From: Qingrenia yutianensis | GTDB lineage: Bacteria; Bacillota; Clostridia; UMGS1810 | Length of the DNA stretch: 64,000 nucleotides | Assembly (NCBI RefSeq): GCF_014385105.1 | Contig: NZ_JACRTE010000003.1 | Coordinates: forward strand, 198,891 to 262,890 | Reading direction: 5' to 3' | The notes under the pieces: generated by a model | Seen by the model: only the letters and a program-made list of their open reading frames with translations | Databases searched by the model: none | What the model was told of the DNA's origin: nothing | Shown here: positions 1 through 7,870 of the stretch, one piece after another | Position numbering within the stretch: position 1 is the stretch's first letter | How the letters are laid out: each line of letters begins with the position of its first letter | Position numbers and translations under genes: made by a program

Positions 1-956
1 TAGATAATTCCGCCTCCCAAAACAACCGTTTCAAGGTCGAAAAGGTTTATCAGATTAACCAATGCGTCCGACATATATTCCGCTTCTTTTTCTATAATTT
101 TTGTATCGTTTGCGTCGATAACTTCGCGCCATGACGAGTATTTTGTTCCTTTGATAAGAGCAGGGATTGAGGCATAACACTCAAGACAGCCATGGTTTCC
201 GCAAGTGCACGGTTTTCCGTTGGGAATGAGCGTGATGTGTCCAAGCTCGCATCCTCTGCCTTGACTTCCGCGGTAAAATTTGTTGTTTATAACCACTCCG
301 GCGCCTATACCCTCGTCAATCACCACATATGCAAAATTATCTTCGGTTTGACAGCAGCCGAAATACTGTTCCGCCATTGCATATGCGTAAGAGTCGCGTT
401 CAAGCACACATGGAAGATTTGTTTTTTTAAAAAGATATTCGCATATGTTAAAATTGTGCCATTTTGAAAAATCGGGCGGATTTAAAATTGTTCCGGTTTT
501 GTAATTTACAGGTCCGGGCGAGGCAATTCCGATGCCTATAATATTCCTGTCGGGAAGCATTCCTCTGTATTTTTCGATTTGCTCTGCAATATTTTGGGCG
601 TTTAACTGTGCATCGCCGTGCAAATAGCTTTTTGTTTCCATTTCAAGGCAGTTTCCGCCGAGATCGAAAAGTCCGAGCTGATAATCGTTTCGCGAAAGAC
701 CGATGCCGATAACGCAGCGCGATGACTCACAAAGTTTAAGTATGAGCGGATTTCTGCCGACACCGGCGGTATCCTGTGCAGGTTCGTCAAAGATAAGACC
801 GCTTTGCATAAGTTCGTCGGTGAGGAGCGATATTGTCGCCTTGGTAAGTCCCGTTTCTTTTGCAAGGCCGGCGCGCGAATAGCCGCCCCGTCTTATCATA
901 CGGAGAATAAGGCATTTGTTGTTTTCTTTCATCAGGCCGGCATTTGTTCCGCGCAT
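1..956 (-). CDS. ROK-family transcriptional repressor (3' end beyond window)
   Basis: Reading the minus strand from an ATG at 956 gives MRGTNAGLMKENN, a winged-helix segment (about residues 10-60, RAGLAKETGLTKATIS), then a ROK sugar-kinase-like domain. The ROK zinc motif is visible as CTCGNHGCLEC (about 182-225), and the frame is still open at base 1 (LGGGII), so the C-terminus lies outside the window. A GGGGTGA ribosome site precedes the ATG. ROK repressors of the XylR/NagC type bind a sugar through the kinase-like fold and release DNA. The gene diverges from a beta-mannosidase gene whose leader holds a perfect palindrome, so it probably controls mannoside use. The inducer cannot be read from the sequence. 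Confidence 0.9.
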   Translation of the reverse strand, partial: MRGTNAGLMKENNKCLILRMIRRGGYSRAGLAKETGLTKATISLLTDELMQSGLIFDEPAQDTAGVGRNPLILKLCESSRCVIGIGLSRNDYQLGLFDLGGNCLEMETKSYLHGDAQLNAQNIAEQIEKYRGMLPDRNIIGIGIASPGPVNYKTGTILNPPDFSKWHNFNICEYLFKKTNLPCVLERDSYAYAMAEQYFGCCQTEDNFAYVVIDEGIGAGVVINNKFYRGSQGRGCELGHITLIPNGKPCTCGNHGCLECYASIPALIKGTKYSSWREVIDANDTKIIEKEAEYMSDALVNLINLFDLETVVLGGGII

Positions 957-987
957 TAAATCACCCCGAATATATTTATAAAATGAA

Positions 988-1002
988 TTAACAAATTATT
1001 AA
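988..1002. promoter_or_regulatory. Possible ROK autoregulatory operator
   Basis: Imperfect palindrome TTAACAA-A-TTATTAA with one mismatch, just upstream of the ROK gene. On the minus strand it reads TTGGTTAATAATTTGTTAA, which resembles the perfect palindrome at 1182-1202. Autoregulation is inference. Confidence 0.35.
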
Positions 1003-1091
1003 CCAACTGAATTATACCATACTGAAGCTTTTGTGTCAATCAAAATTTTTCTGTATTTTGCACGTTTTTTATATGTATAATCAAAAATATA

Positions 1092-1120
1092 TTGACACCA
1101 AAACATCGGTATGATATAAT
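1092..1120 (+). promoter_or_regulatory. Sigma-A promoter for the mannosidase operon
   Basis: Perfect -35 TTGACA (1092-1097), 17-bp spacer and perfect -10 TATAAT (1115-1120). Transcription would start near 1127, leaving a leader of about 130 nt that contains the operator at 1182-1202. Confidence 0.85.
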
Positions 1121-1181
1121 TTCGTCGTGTGATAGGTGCGCAAAAGGGTTAGTATATGTGCACTTATATATTTTTGACACG

Positions 1182-1202
1182 TTAGTTAAAGAGTTTAACT
1201 AA
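1182..1202. promoter_or_regulatory. ROK/XylR-like operator
   Basis: Perfect palindrome TTAGTTAAA-GAG-TTTAACTAA (9 + 3 + 9). XylR-type ROK operators in Firmicutes share the TTAGTT...AACTAA ends. It lies downstream of the promoter at 1092-1120 and upstream of the mannosidase start, a place where a bound repressor would act as a roadblock. The divergent ROK gene is the obvious candidate to bind it. Confidence 0.75.
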
Positions 1203-1255
1203 TGTGCATAATGTTGCTTGTAGAAATAAATTATACATAACGATGGGGTGGAAAG

Positions 1256-3511
1256 ATGGAAAAAATCAAAATTTCGGGCAAGTGGAGGCTTTATTATTTT
1301 GAGCAGTACGAAAGAAATGAGGTAAGCCCTGCCGACCTTCACGGCAGAGAAAGTATACCCTGCACAGTGCCGGGGAACGTTGAACTTGAACTTATAAATC
1401 AGGGAATTTTGCCCGAAGATATTTATATGGGGCAGAATATCAGACTCACCGAGGCATACGAAAAATATGAATGGTGGTACGAAACAAAAATAACAATGCC
1501 TGATATAAAAGGCAGGGCGTATCTTTATTTTGAGGGTGTAGACACGCTGGCGGAATACTGGCTGGACGGCGAAAAAATCGGGAAGTCGGAAAATATGCTC
1601 ATTCCCGTTAAAATTCCCGTTAAAAATCCCGTTGCCGGTAAAACGTACACGCTCTGCGTACGGCTGCGTTCGCCGATAATCGAAGCGGAAAAAATTCCGT
1701 TCGATATGCTTAGCTGTGCAATGAGCTGGCAGGGAGAAATCGACGAATCGCTTCCGATAAGAAAAGCGCGTCATTCTTATGGCTGGGATATAATGCCGAG
1801 GGCGGTAAGCGCTGGTATTTGGAGAGATGTATATATTGCTGACGAAACCGATTACGGCTTTAATCAGCTTGCGTATTTTGTGAAGAATTTTTCGGCAGAT
1901 GGCGGAAAAAATGCGGCGGTAACGTTTTTCTATGAGCTTAACGGACTTCCCGAAAAAGGCACCGAAATAGAAATTCACGGCATATGCGGCGAGTCGGAAT
2001 TTTACTGCCGCCGTGCGGTTAGATTTAAGGCAAAATCCGAAGATATTACCGTTGAAAATCCAAAGCTCTGGTGGCCGAAGGGATACGGGGAGCCGAATAT
2101 TTATAAAACATCCGTGCGGATTTTAAACGGCGGTAAGGTGATGTCTGAAAAAACTCTTAACGTCGGCATAAGAAAAGCTGAACTTAAGCGCACCGACACA
2201 ACCGACGGAAAGAACGGATATTTCGGTTTTATCGTTAATGATGTTCCGATTACGGTGTACGGAACAAACTGGGTTCCGCTCGACGCATTTCACAGCCGTG
2301 AGCACGAAAGATATGACAGAGCACTCGGCTTGCTTGATGACATCGGCTGTAATATGGTAAGGTGTTGGGGCGGAAATGTGTATCCCGAACAGAAATTTTA
2401 CGATTTTTGCGACAGGCGCGGAATTATGGTGTGGCAGGACTTTGCGATGGCTTGCGGAACGTATCCGCAAGATGATGAGTTTGCGGAAAAGATGAAAAAA
2501 GAGGCTGAAGCGGTTGTCCGATTATACAGAAATCACCCGTCACTCGTTTTGTGGACAGGCGATAACGAGTGTGACCAGATGGCTTGGCAGTATGCCGGGG
2601 GAAAAGAGAACAGGCTTACGCGCGAAATTCTGCCCGAAGCGGTCGCACGGAACGATTTTGCAAGAAGCTACCTTCCCTCATCGCCGTATATTGCAAAAGG
2701 ACATTCCGAATTTGAAACGTCTGAACGCCATTTGTGGGGTCCGCGCGATTTTTATAAGTCGGATTATTATAAAAACACTCCGGCGCATTTTGCGAGCGAA
2801 TTGGGTTATCACGCCTGTCCGCCGACCGAGTCTGTGAAAAAATTTATTTCGCAAGGTCAGCTTTGGGGAAATATCGAGGACAGCGAGGACTGGATTTTAC
2901 ATTCGTCCGACCAATGCGGAAACAACGCCAGAATGAAGCTTATGGGTGAGCAAATAAGGCAGTTTTTCGGATACACTCCCGAAAGCTTGGAGGAATTTTC
3001 GTTTTTGTCGCAGATTTCACAGGCAGAGGCAAACAAGTTTTATATTGAGCTTTTCCGCTGTAACAAGCCGGTGAAAACAGGTCTTATCTGGTGGAATTTG
3101 ATTGACGGCTGGCCTCAATTTTCCGACGCGGTTGTTGACTGGTACTTTGAAAAAAAGATTGCATATTACTATATAAAGCGCGTTCAGCAGCCGGTGTGCG
3201 TGATGTTGAGCGAAATGGAAAATTGGCATCATAGGGTTGTTATTGCAAACGATACGTTAAAAGAAGTGACTGTTAAATATAGGGTTACCGATGCCGATAC
3301 GAAAGACGTTCTTGCCGAGGGTTCTGCCGTAATTTGTGCAAACGGTATACAAAATGCCGACAGTATAAGGCTTTATTATTCTGATAAAAAGATGCTCCTT
3401 ATTGATTATGAGGTTGACGGCGTTAAGCACAAAAATCACTATCTTTGCGGACTGCCCCCGTTTTCGCCTGAACACTACCGCAAATGGTACGGTATGCTTG
3501 AAATAGACTAA
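1256..3511 (+). CDS. Glycoside hydrolase family 2, beta-mannosidase-like
   Basis: A 751-residue GH2 protein with no signal peptide, so probably cytoplasmic. An N-terminal jelly-roll sugar-binding domain (LYFEGVDTLAEYWLDG), an Ig-like domain and a TIM barrel follow in order. The acid/base motif is GDNE with Glu438; the nucleophile is Glu515 in FASELGYHACP, which matches the FASEFG pattern of beta-mannosidases. Beta-mannosidase (EC 3.2.1.25) removes terminal beta-linked mannose from manno-oligosaccharides. The ATG at 1256 follows GGGGTGG. The gene is divergent from the ROK repressor and followed by an epimerase-like gene. Activity on another beta-linked sugar is possible, since GH2 subfamilies are close. 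Confidence 0.88.
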   Translation: MEKIKISGKWRLYYFEQYERNEVSPADLHGRESIPCTVPGNVELELINQGILPEDIYMGQNIRLTEAYEKYEWWYETKITMPDIKGRAYLYFEGVDTLAEYWLDGEKIGKSENMLIPVKIPVKNPVAGKTYTLCVRLRSPIIEAEKIPFDMLSCAMSWQGEIDESLPIRKARHSYGWDIMPRAVSAGIWRDVYIADETDYGFNQLAYFVKNFSADGGKNAAVTFFYELNGLPEKGTEIEIHGICGESEFYCRRAVRFKAKSEDITVENPKLWWPKGYGEPNIYKTSVRILNGGKVMSEKTLNVGIRKAELKRTDTTDGKNGYFGFIVNDVPITVYGTNWVPLDAFHSREHERYDRALGLLDDIGCNMVRCWGGNVYPEQKFYDFCDRRGIMVWQDFAMACGTYPQDDEFAEKMKKEAEAVVRLYRNHPSLVLWTGDNECDQMAWQYAGGKENRLTREILPEAVARNDFARSYLPSSPYIAKGHSEFETSERHLWGPRDFYKSDYYKNTPAHFASELGYHACPPTESVKKFISQGQLWGNIEDSEDWILHSSDQCGNNARMKLMGEQIRQFFGYTPESLEEFSFLSQISQAEANKFYIELFRCNKPVKTGLIWWNLIDGWPQFSDAVVDWYFEKKIAYYYIKRVQQPVCVMLSEMENWHHRVVIANDTLKEVTVKYRVTDADTKDVLAEGSAVICANGIQNADSIRLYYSDKKMLLIDYEVDGVKHKNHYLCGLPPFSPEHYRKWYGMLEID

Positions 3512-3689
3512 ATATTGATATAAATAAAAATGTGACAGCGCTGTGCCGTGCAGGCATAATTTATTGAATATGAAGTGTTGCAGAGCAGATTTTTTGCGCG
3601 TATTAAAAGGGAAAAAGCTTACTGCGTCGAATATACGCTATTGTGCAGATAGGCATCAGATGACTAAATTTATTTACAAAGGTGAGATT

Positions 3690-4592
3690 ATGGCGAAAAT
3701 ATATGAGTTGAGCGCGCACGGATACACGGCGCAGATTGTTGCGGACTACGGAATGAACTGTATAAAAATCACTCACGAAACGGGTGTTGACGTTCTTCGT
3801 ACACCCGATGATGCGGACGTTTTGCAATCGCAGGTTTTATACGGTATGCCCGTTTTGTTTTTCCCCAACAGAATATCGGGCGGACGGTTTGAGTTTGAGG
3901 GAAGGTGGTACATTTTGCCGATAAACGAGCCGAAGCTCAACAACTTTTGCCACGGCGATTTGCACAAGCTTGCGTTTGATGTAACCGAGTGTGACAAAAC
4001 GCATATTATCGGCATTTACACCGCGTCTGACGAAAATAAATATATGACTTTTCCGCACACTTTTGAGTTTAAAATTTGGTACGAAATTCTTCCCGACGGA
4101 GTGCATCAGAATGTATCGGTTAAAAACACATCTGACAAAAATATGCCGTTTGCGCTCGCGTTTCACACGACATTTAATTTAAGCGACGGCGACAGGGTGA
4201 AAATTCCCGTGCGCAGAAAAGTTTTGCGAAATTCCGAAACGTACCTTCCGACGGGTGAATTTGAGGACGCTTTTGATGAAAAAAACGCACTTTTGCAGGG
4301 AGATTTTCTGCCGTACGGCACGGCGGTGAGCGCATTATACGAGGTGTCGGACGGCGGATTTGTGCTGTATAAAAACAAAGAAAACGTATATGTTACGTAC
4401 ACTGCTGACGAAAAATACAAATACTGTATGCTCTTTAACGGCGACGGCACAAAATTTGTGTGCACCGAACCGCAGACATGGATTACAAACTGCCCGAATT
4501 TGCCTGTTGACCGCAAAAAATGCGGATTTGATTTTATAGCGCCGAACGCGGTTAAGACGTACAAATCTGTTATAGGAGTCAGTAAAAAATAA
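3690..4592 (+). CDS. Aldose 1-epimerase (mutarotase) family protein
   Basis: A 300-residue GalM-like protein. Visible family marks are FPNRISGGRF (from residue 58), His88 and His92 in CHGDLH, His159 in AFHTTF, and Glu260 in CTEPQTW; the last His and Glu correspond to the catalytic pair of mutarotases. The ATG at 3690 is chosen over an in-frame ATG at 3543 because AAAGGTGAG sits just before it and the family homology begins there. Mutarotases interconvert alpha and beta anomers of free sugars. Placement behind the mannosidase suggests it handles the sugar released by that enzyme. The 178-bp gap between the two genes shows no clear promoter. Confidence 0.85.
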   Translation: MAKIYELSAHGYTAQIVADYGMNCIKITHETGVDVLRTPDDADVLQSQVLYGMPVLFFPNRISGGRFEFEGRWYILPINEPKLNNFCHGDLHKLAFDVTECDKTHIIGIYTASDENKYMTFPHTFEFKIWYEILPDGVHQNVSVKNTSDKNMPFALAFHTTFNLSDGDRVKIPVRRKVLRNSETYLPTGEFEDAFDEKNALLQGDFLPYGTAVSALYEVSDGGFVLYKNKENVYVTYTADEKYKYCMLFNGDGTKFVCTEPQTWITNCPNLPVDRKKCGFDFIAPNAVKTYKSVIGVSKK

Positions 4593-4608
4593 AACGTTAT
4601 TTACATAA

Positions 4609-4639
4609 AAAAAGAGCATTTGTATTGAATGCTCTTTTT
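4609..4639 (+). terminator. Intrinsic terminator after the epimerase gene
   Basis: Arms AAAAAGAGCATT (4609-4620) and AATGCTCTTTTT (4628-4639), followed by T residues. It is A/T-flanked on both sides and could work in both directions. Confidence 0.85.
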
Positions 4640-4667
4640 TTGCGCAATTCTCTTTTTGTGCAAAATG

Positions 4668-4697
4668 AAATATCCGCCCGAAAACGAGCGGATATTT
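4668..4697 (-). terminator. Hairpin downstream of the zinc-ribbon gene
   Basis: Ten-base perfect inverted repeat AAATATCCGC / GCGGATATTT with a 10-nt loop, 8 bp past the stop of the minus-strand gene ending at 4706. The T-tract on the minus strand is weak (ATTTCATTTTG). Confidence 0.6.
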
Positions 4698-4705
4698 ATT
4701 AAAAA

Positions 4706-4981
4706 TTATTGGTTTTTGGATTCTTCAAAGCATTTGCTGCAAAGAACAGGTCTGTCGCCCTTCGGCTCAAACGGAACAACCGCCTCGCCGCCGCAGTTTG
4801 AACAAACTACCGTATACATTTTTTTGCTGTTTTTAAAGCTTTCTTTTCTTGCCTTTCTGCAGTCGGGGCATCTTAACGGCTCGTTTTCAAAGCCTTTTTC
4901 AGCATAAAACTCCTGCTCGCCCGCGGTGAAAATGAAATCATTTCCGCAATCCTTACATACCAGTGTTTTGTCTTCGTACAT
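4706..4981 (-). CDS. Zinc-ribbon domain protein
   Basis: A 91-residue protein with eight cysteines in four CxxC pairs: CKDC (9-12), CPDC, CSNC and CSKC. The N-terminal half looks like the probable zinc-ribbon family (FTAGEQEFYAEKGF), and the C-terminal half like the small CxxC-CxxC zinc-binding family (VPFEPKGDRPVLC). Each half should bind one zinc ion. The role of this family is not established. The ATG at 4981 follows GAGGTAAAGGA, and the gene lies 70 bp behind sigH on the same strand, so the two may be co-transcribed. Confidence 0.85.
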   Translation of the reverse strand: MYEDKTLVCKDCGNDFIFTAGEQEFYAEKGFENEPLRCPDCRKARKESFKNSKKMYTVVCSNCGGEAVVPFEPKGDRPVLCSKCFEESKNQ

Positions 4982-5051
4982 TTCCTTTACCTCACTTTAG
5001 AAAAATAATATTTAATTCCGAAATGGAATAAAACATAAAAACATAGTGCGC

Positions 5052-5681
5052 CTACTGCAAAAATTTTGCAACCTTGCGTTTAATACGCTGAAGCGCATTG
5101 TCAATCGACTTTTCGCTTTTTTTCACTATTTTGGCAATTTCAACATAGCTTTTGCCGTCGAGATAAAGCGATAAAACATTCCATTCGAGCTTGCTCAAAT
5201 TTTTTGACATTTTCTCGCGCAGTGACATAAAATGCTCTTTTGTAATCACTATTTCTTCGGGGTCAAAAACCTTTTTTTCCGAAATTGTATCAAGCAAAGT
5301 CTGTTCGGCGTCGTCGTCGAAAACAGGTCTGTTAAGCGAAATGTACGAGTTAAGCGGAATATGCTTCTGCCGTGTTGCCGTTTTTATGGCGGTGATAATC
5401 TGCCGTGTTATGCAAAGCTCGGCAAACGCCTTAAACGACGCAGTTTTGCTGCCGTTAAAATCTCTTACCGCTTTAAAAAGACCAATCATACCCTCCTGAA
5501 CAATATCCTCTTGTGCAGCGCCTATAAGAAAATACGTTCTCGCTCTTGATTTAACAAGATTTTTGTACTTTTCGATTATGTATTCGGTGGCGCTGTCATT
5601 TCCTGCCTTTGCCGCGGAAACAATTTCCTCGTCGGACATTCCGTTAAAATCCGCACAACCGCACTGCGCGTCATAAGACAT
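5052..5681 (-). CDS. sigH: RNA polymerase sporulation sigma factor SigH (Spo0H)
   Basis: A 209-residue sigma-70 family factor close in length to SigH. Region 2 is clear (NLVKSRARTYFLIGAAQEDIVQEG then LFKAVRDF, about 40-75), followed by FAELCITRQIITAIKTATRQKH, which includes the promoter-melting segment. Region 4 (about 160-209) ends with a helix-turn-helix, YVEIAKIVKKSEKSIDNALQR. SigH directs early sporulation genes at the start of the spore programme. The ATG at 5681 has the ribosome site GGAGGCGC. A vegetative-type promoter lies at 5716-5744, and the spoIIIA operon begins divergently about 150 bp away. Confidence 0.93.
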   Translation of the reverse strand: MSYDAQCGCADFNGMSDEEIVSAAKAGNDSATEYIIEKYKNLVKSRARTYFLIGAAQEDIVQEGMIGLFKAVRDFNGSKTASFKAFAELCITRQIITAIKTATRQKHIPLNSYISLNRPVFDDDAEQTLLDTISEKKVFDPEEIVITKEHFMSLREKMSKNLSKLEWNVLSLYLDGKSYVEIAKIVKKSEKSIDNALQRIKRKVAKFLQ

Positions 5682-5715
5682 ACAAAGCGCCTCCTTCCTC
5701 CAAGTACACTATTTA

Positions 5716-5744
5716 ATTTTACATAAAATTTTTTTGCTTGTCAA
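5716..5744 (-). promoter_or_regulatory. Sigma-A-type promoter of sigH
   Basis: On the minus strand: TTGACA (5744-5739), 17-bp spacer, TAAAAT (5721-5716). Confidence 0.75.
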
Positions 5745-5836
5745 GTTTTTGTTTTAATTTTGTCCGTATTTTACATCTGACGCGGTTCTAATTGGTGAAA
5801 ATGCCGAATATACTGTATAAAAACGGGGGAGAAAAT

Positions 5837-6745
5837 ATGATTTGTACTTATGATTTGCGCGGTGTTCTGCCTTTTGTGTCACCGCGGATAAGAGAGGTTT
5901 TGAAGAAAATTGAAAATTTTGATAACGTGTGTGAAATCCGTATCGGCAAAAATATGCCTCTTTCGCTTTCGCTTGTCCGCGGTGCGGTGTTTGTGAGCGA
6001 AAACGGCAAATTTTTAAATTCGCCGTGCGGTGCGTTTATTGCGGACGGGCGTGATATTGAAAAAACGCTTGAGCTTATGACAAACGGCTCGGTTTACGCG
6101 GTTGCAGACGAGATAAAAAACGGCTTTATTACGCTTGACGGAGGGTACCGCGTCGGAATTTGCGGAAGTGCGGTTTTAAACGGCGGAAAGGTTTCATATA
6201 TTAAGGATATTTCCTTTTTGAATATCAGAATAAAGCGCGAGGTTTTCGGCTGTGCAGACAAGCTTGCGGAGTATATCACCGACGGCGGAGGCATTAAAAG
6301 CACGCTGATAATCGGCGGGCCTCACAGCGGAAAAACCACCGTTATACGCGACCTTGCGCGGATTTTGTCCGACAGATTTTTATACCGTGTCGCGGTTGCG
6401 GACGAGCGCGGAGAAATTGCCGCGTCGGTTAACGGAACGGCGAAAAACAACGTCGGTGCGCTCACCTGCGTTATGAATATGTGCCCGAAACGTGACGCAT
6501 TAAATATGCTGGTGCGCTCGCTCGCGCCCGAGGTGATAATCGTTGACGAAATAGGCAGTGACGCGGATTTTTTTGCGGTGAAAAACGCTGTAATGTCGGG
6601 TGTTTCGGTTGTTGCGGCAAAGCACGGCGCAAGTTTTTCGGACGCGGAAAAATTTTTAAAAATTTTCGGCTGTGCAGCGCTCCTTTCGCGCGAAAACGTC
6701 GGGCAAATACAGAAAATTATACAAACGGGTGATAAATATGCTTAA
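5837..6745 (+). CDS. spoIIIAA: Stage III sporulation protein AA (ATPase)
   Basis: A 302-residue member of the SpoIIIAA secretion-ATPase family. Walker A is GGPHSGKTT (160-168) and Walker B VIIVDEIG (233-240). SpoIIIAA is the cytosolic ATPase of the mother-cell complex that joins SpoIIQ in the forespore to form the feeding-tube channel. The ATG at 5837 is preferred over 5792 because GGGGGAG lies before it. No confident sigma-E promoter can be drawn; TATACTGT at 5809-5816 with TCTAATT upstream is only a partial match. It overlaps spoIIIAB by 8 bp. Confidence 0.95.
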   Translation: MICTYDLRGVLPFVSPRIREVLKKIENFDNVCEIRIGKNMPLSLSLVRGAVFVSENGKFLNSPCGAFIADGRDIEKTLELMTNGSVYAVADEIKNGFITLDGGYRVGICGSAVLNGGKVSYIKDISFLNIRIKREVFGCADKLAEYITDGGGIKSTLIIGGPHSGKTTVIRDLARILSDRFLYRVAVADERGEIAASVNGTAKNNVGALTCVMNMCPKRDALNMLVRSLAPEVIIVDEIGSDADFFAVKNAVMSGVSVVAAKHGASFSDAEKFLKIFGCAALLSRENVGQIQKIIQTGDKYA

Positions 6746-7253
6746 ATTTCTATCGTGCGCGCTGGTGCTTTTTTCAAGCACCTTTTTGGGATTTTTAAAA
6801 GCGGCGGATTTTGAAAAAAGAGAGAAAATTTTAAGATGTTTCATATCGGATTTGGAATTTATAAAAAACGAAATAACGCACCTTAAAACGCCGATTTTTG
6901 AGGTTTTGCAAAAGCTTGGGAATTCAAACGGCGAAACGGGCGCGTTTTACCGCGAGGTTGCGGAAAAATTTGTGCAAAACAAAGATATGCCGTTATCCGA
7001 AATATTTGACGCGGAAACAGATAAAATAAACGAATATTTTCCGCTTAAAAAAGGCGACGGCGACGGGCTTCATTTTCTTGCGCGTTCGCTCGGAAAGAGC
7101 GACACCGACGGGCAGAGCGCGCTGATTTTGCAGGCGGAAAGAGCATTAAATATGCGTCTTGACGAGGCGGTGAGCGACAAAAACAAAAACGCGCGCCTTT
7201 ATAAAAGTTTGGGATTTTACTTTGGAATTTTGCTTGTGATAATGTTTTTTTAG
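6738..7253 (+). CDS. spoIIIAB: Stage III sporulation protein AB
   Basis: A 171-residue protein of the usual SpoIIIAB length. It has an N-terminal hydrophobic segment (LSCALVLFSSTFLGFLKA) and a C-terminal one (YFGILLVIMFF), with an alpha-helical body similar to type II secretion GspF-like proteins. It is a membrane part of the SpoIIIA complex, likely a platform for the AA ATPase. The ATG lies inside the 3' end of spoIIIAA, which points to translational coupling. Confidence 0.92.
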   Translation: MLKFLSCALVLFSSTFLGFLKAADFEKREKILRCFISDLEFIKNEITHLKTPIFEVLQKLGNSNGETGAFYREVAEKFVQNKDMPLSEIFDAETDKINEYFPLKKGDGDGLHFLARSLGKSDTDGQSALILQAERALNMRLDEAVSDKNKNARLYKSLGFYFGILLVIMFF

Positions 7254-7274
7254 GCGAAGAAAACGGAGGTCAAA

Positions 7275-7469
7275 ATGAGTGTGGATTTAATTTTTCAAAT
7301 TGCTGCAATCGGCATACTTGTGTCGGTGTTAAATCAGGTGCTTATCCGCTCGGGGCGCGAGGAACAGGCGATGATGACAACCCTTGCCGGGCTGATTTTC
7401 GTTCTGCTCATAATCGTTCGGCAGATAAGTATGCTTTTTGAAACGGTAAAATCCGTATTCGGGCTTTAG
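7275..7469 (+). CDS. spoIIIAC: Stage III sporulation protein AC
   Basis: A 64-residue protein with two predicted membrane helices (IFQIAAIGILVSVLNQVLI and MTTLAGLIFVLLIIV) and the typical family sequence SGREEQAMM between them. Ribosome site CGGAGGT precedes the ATG. It is a small membrane component of the SpoIIIA channel complex. Confidence 0.95.
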   Translation: MSVDLIFQIAAIGILVSVLNQVLIRSGREEQAMMTTLAGLIFVLLIIVRQISMLFETVKSVFGL

Positions 7470-7472
7470 GCT

Positions 7473-7856
7473 ATGGAGGCGGTTAAAATAAGTGCCGCGG
7501 CGGTTGTCGGCGTGCTTCTTATCACTGCAATAAAGCCGTTCCGCAAGGATTTTGCCGTTGCCTTGTCAATCCTTACGGGTATTGTGATTTTCGGATATAT
7601 TTTCGTATACCTCAAATCGGCGGTCGGCACAGTGGGCGATATTATGGCGCGGTTTAACATAAACGGCACGGCGGTTGAAGTGATTTTCAAAATAATCTGC
7701 GTTGCGTACATCTGCGAGTTTGCGTCGGGCATTTGCAAGGACGCGGGCGAGGGCGCGGTAGCGTCGAAGGTGGAAACGGGCGGAAAACTCATTATCGTAT
7801 ACCTTTCAATGCCGATTATAACGTCGCTTATCGACCTTCTTGCAAATTTTTTGTAG
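7473..7856 (+). CDS. spoIIIAD: Stage III sporulation protein AD
   Basis: A 127-residue integral membrane protein with about four hydrophobic segments, starting 3 bp after spoIIIAC. Segments such as IICVAYICEFASGICKDAGE and the polar turn after it are typical of SpoIIIAD. It belongs with AC and AE in the membrane part of the complex. Confidence 0.95.
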   Translation: MEAVKISAAAVVGVLLITAIKPFRKDFAVALSILTGIVIFGYIFVYLKSAVGTVGDIMARFNINGTAVEVIFKIICVAYICEFASGICKDAGEGAVASKVETGGKLIIVYLSMPIITSLIDLLANFL

Positions 7857-7870
7857 ACGGAGGAAAAAAT

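Noticed and set aside
1199..1978. 259-codon frame on the minus strand in the mannosidase gene
   Set aside because: Lies opposite a well-supported GH2 gene; composition is that of a shadow frame.
3534..3543. ACAGCGCTGT palindrome between the mannosidase and epimerase genes as an operator
   Set aside because: Only ten bases, no promoter around it, and unlike the ROK operator; likely chance.
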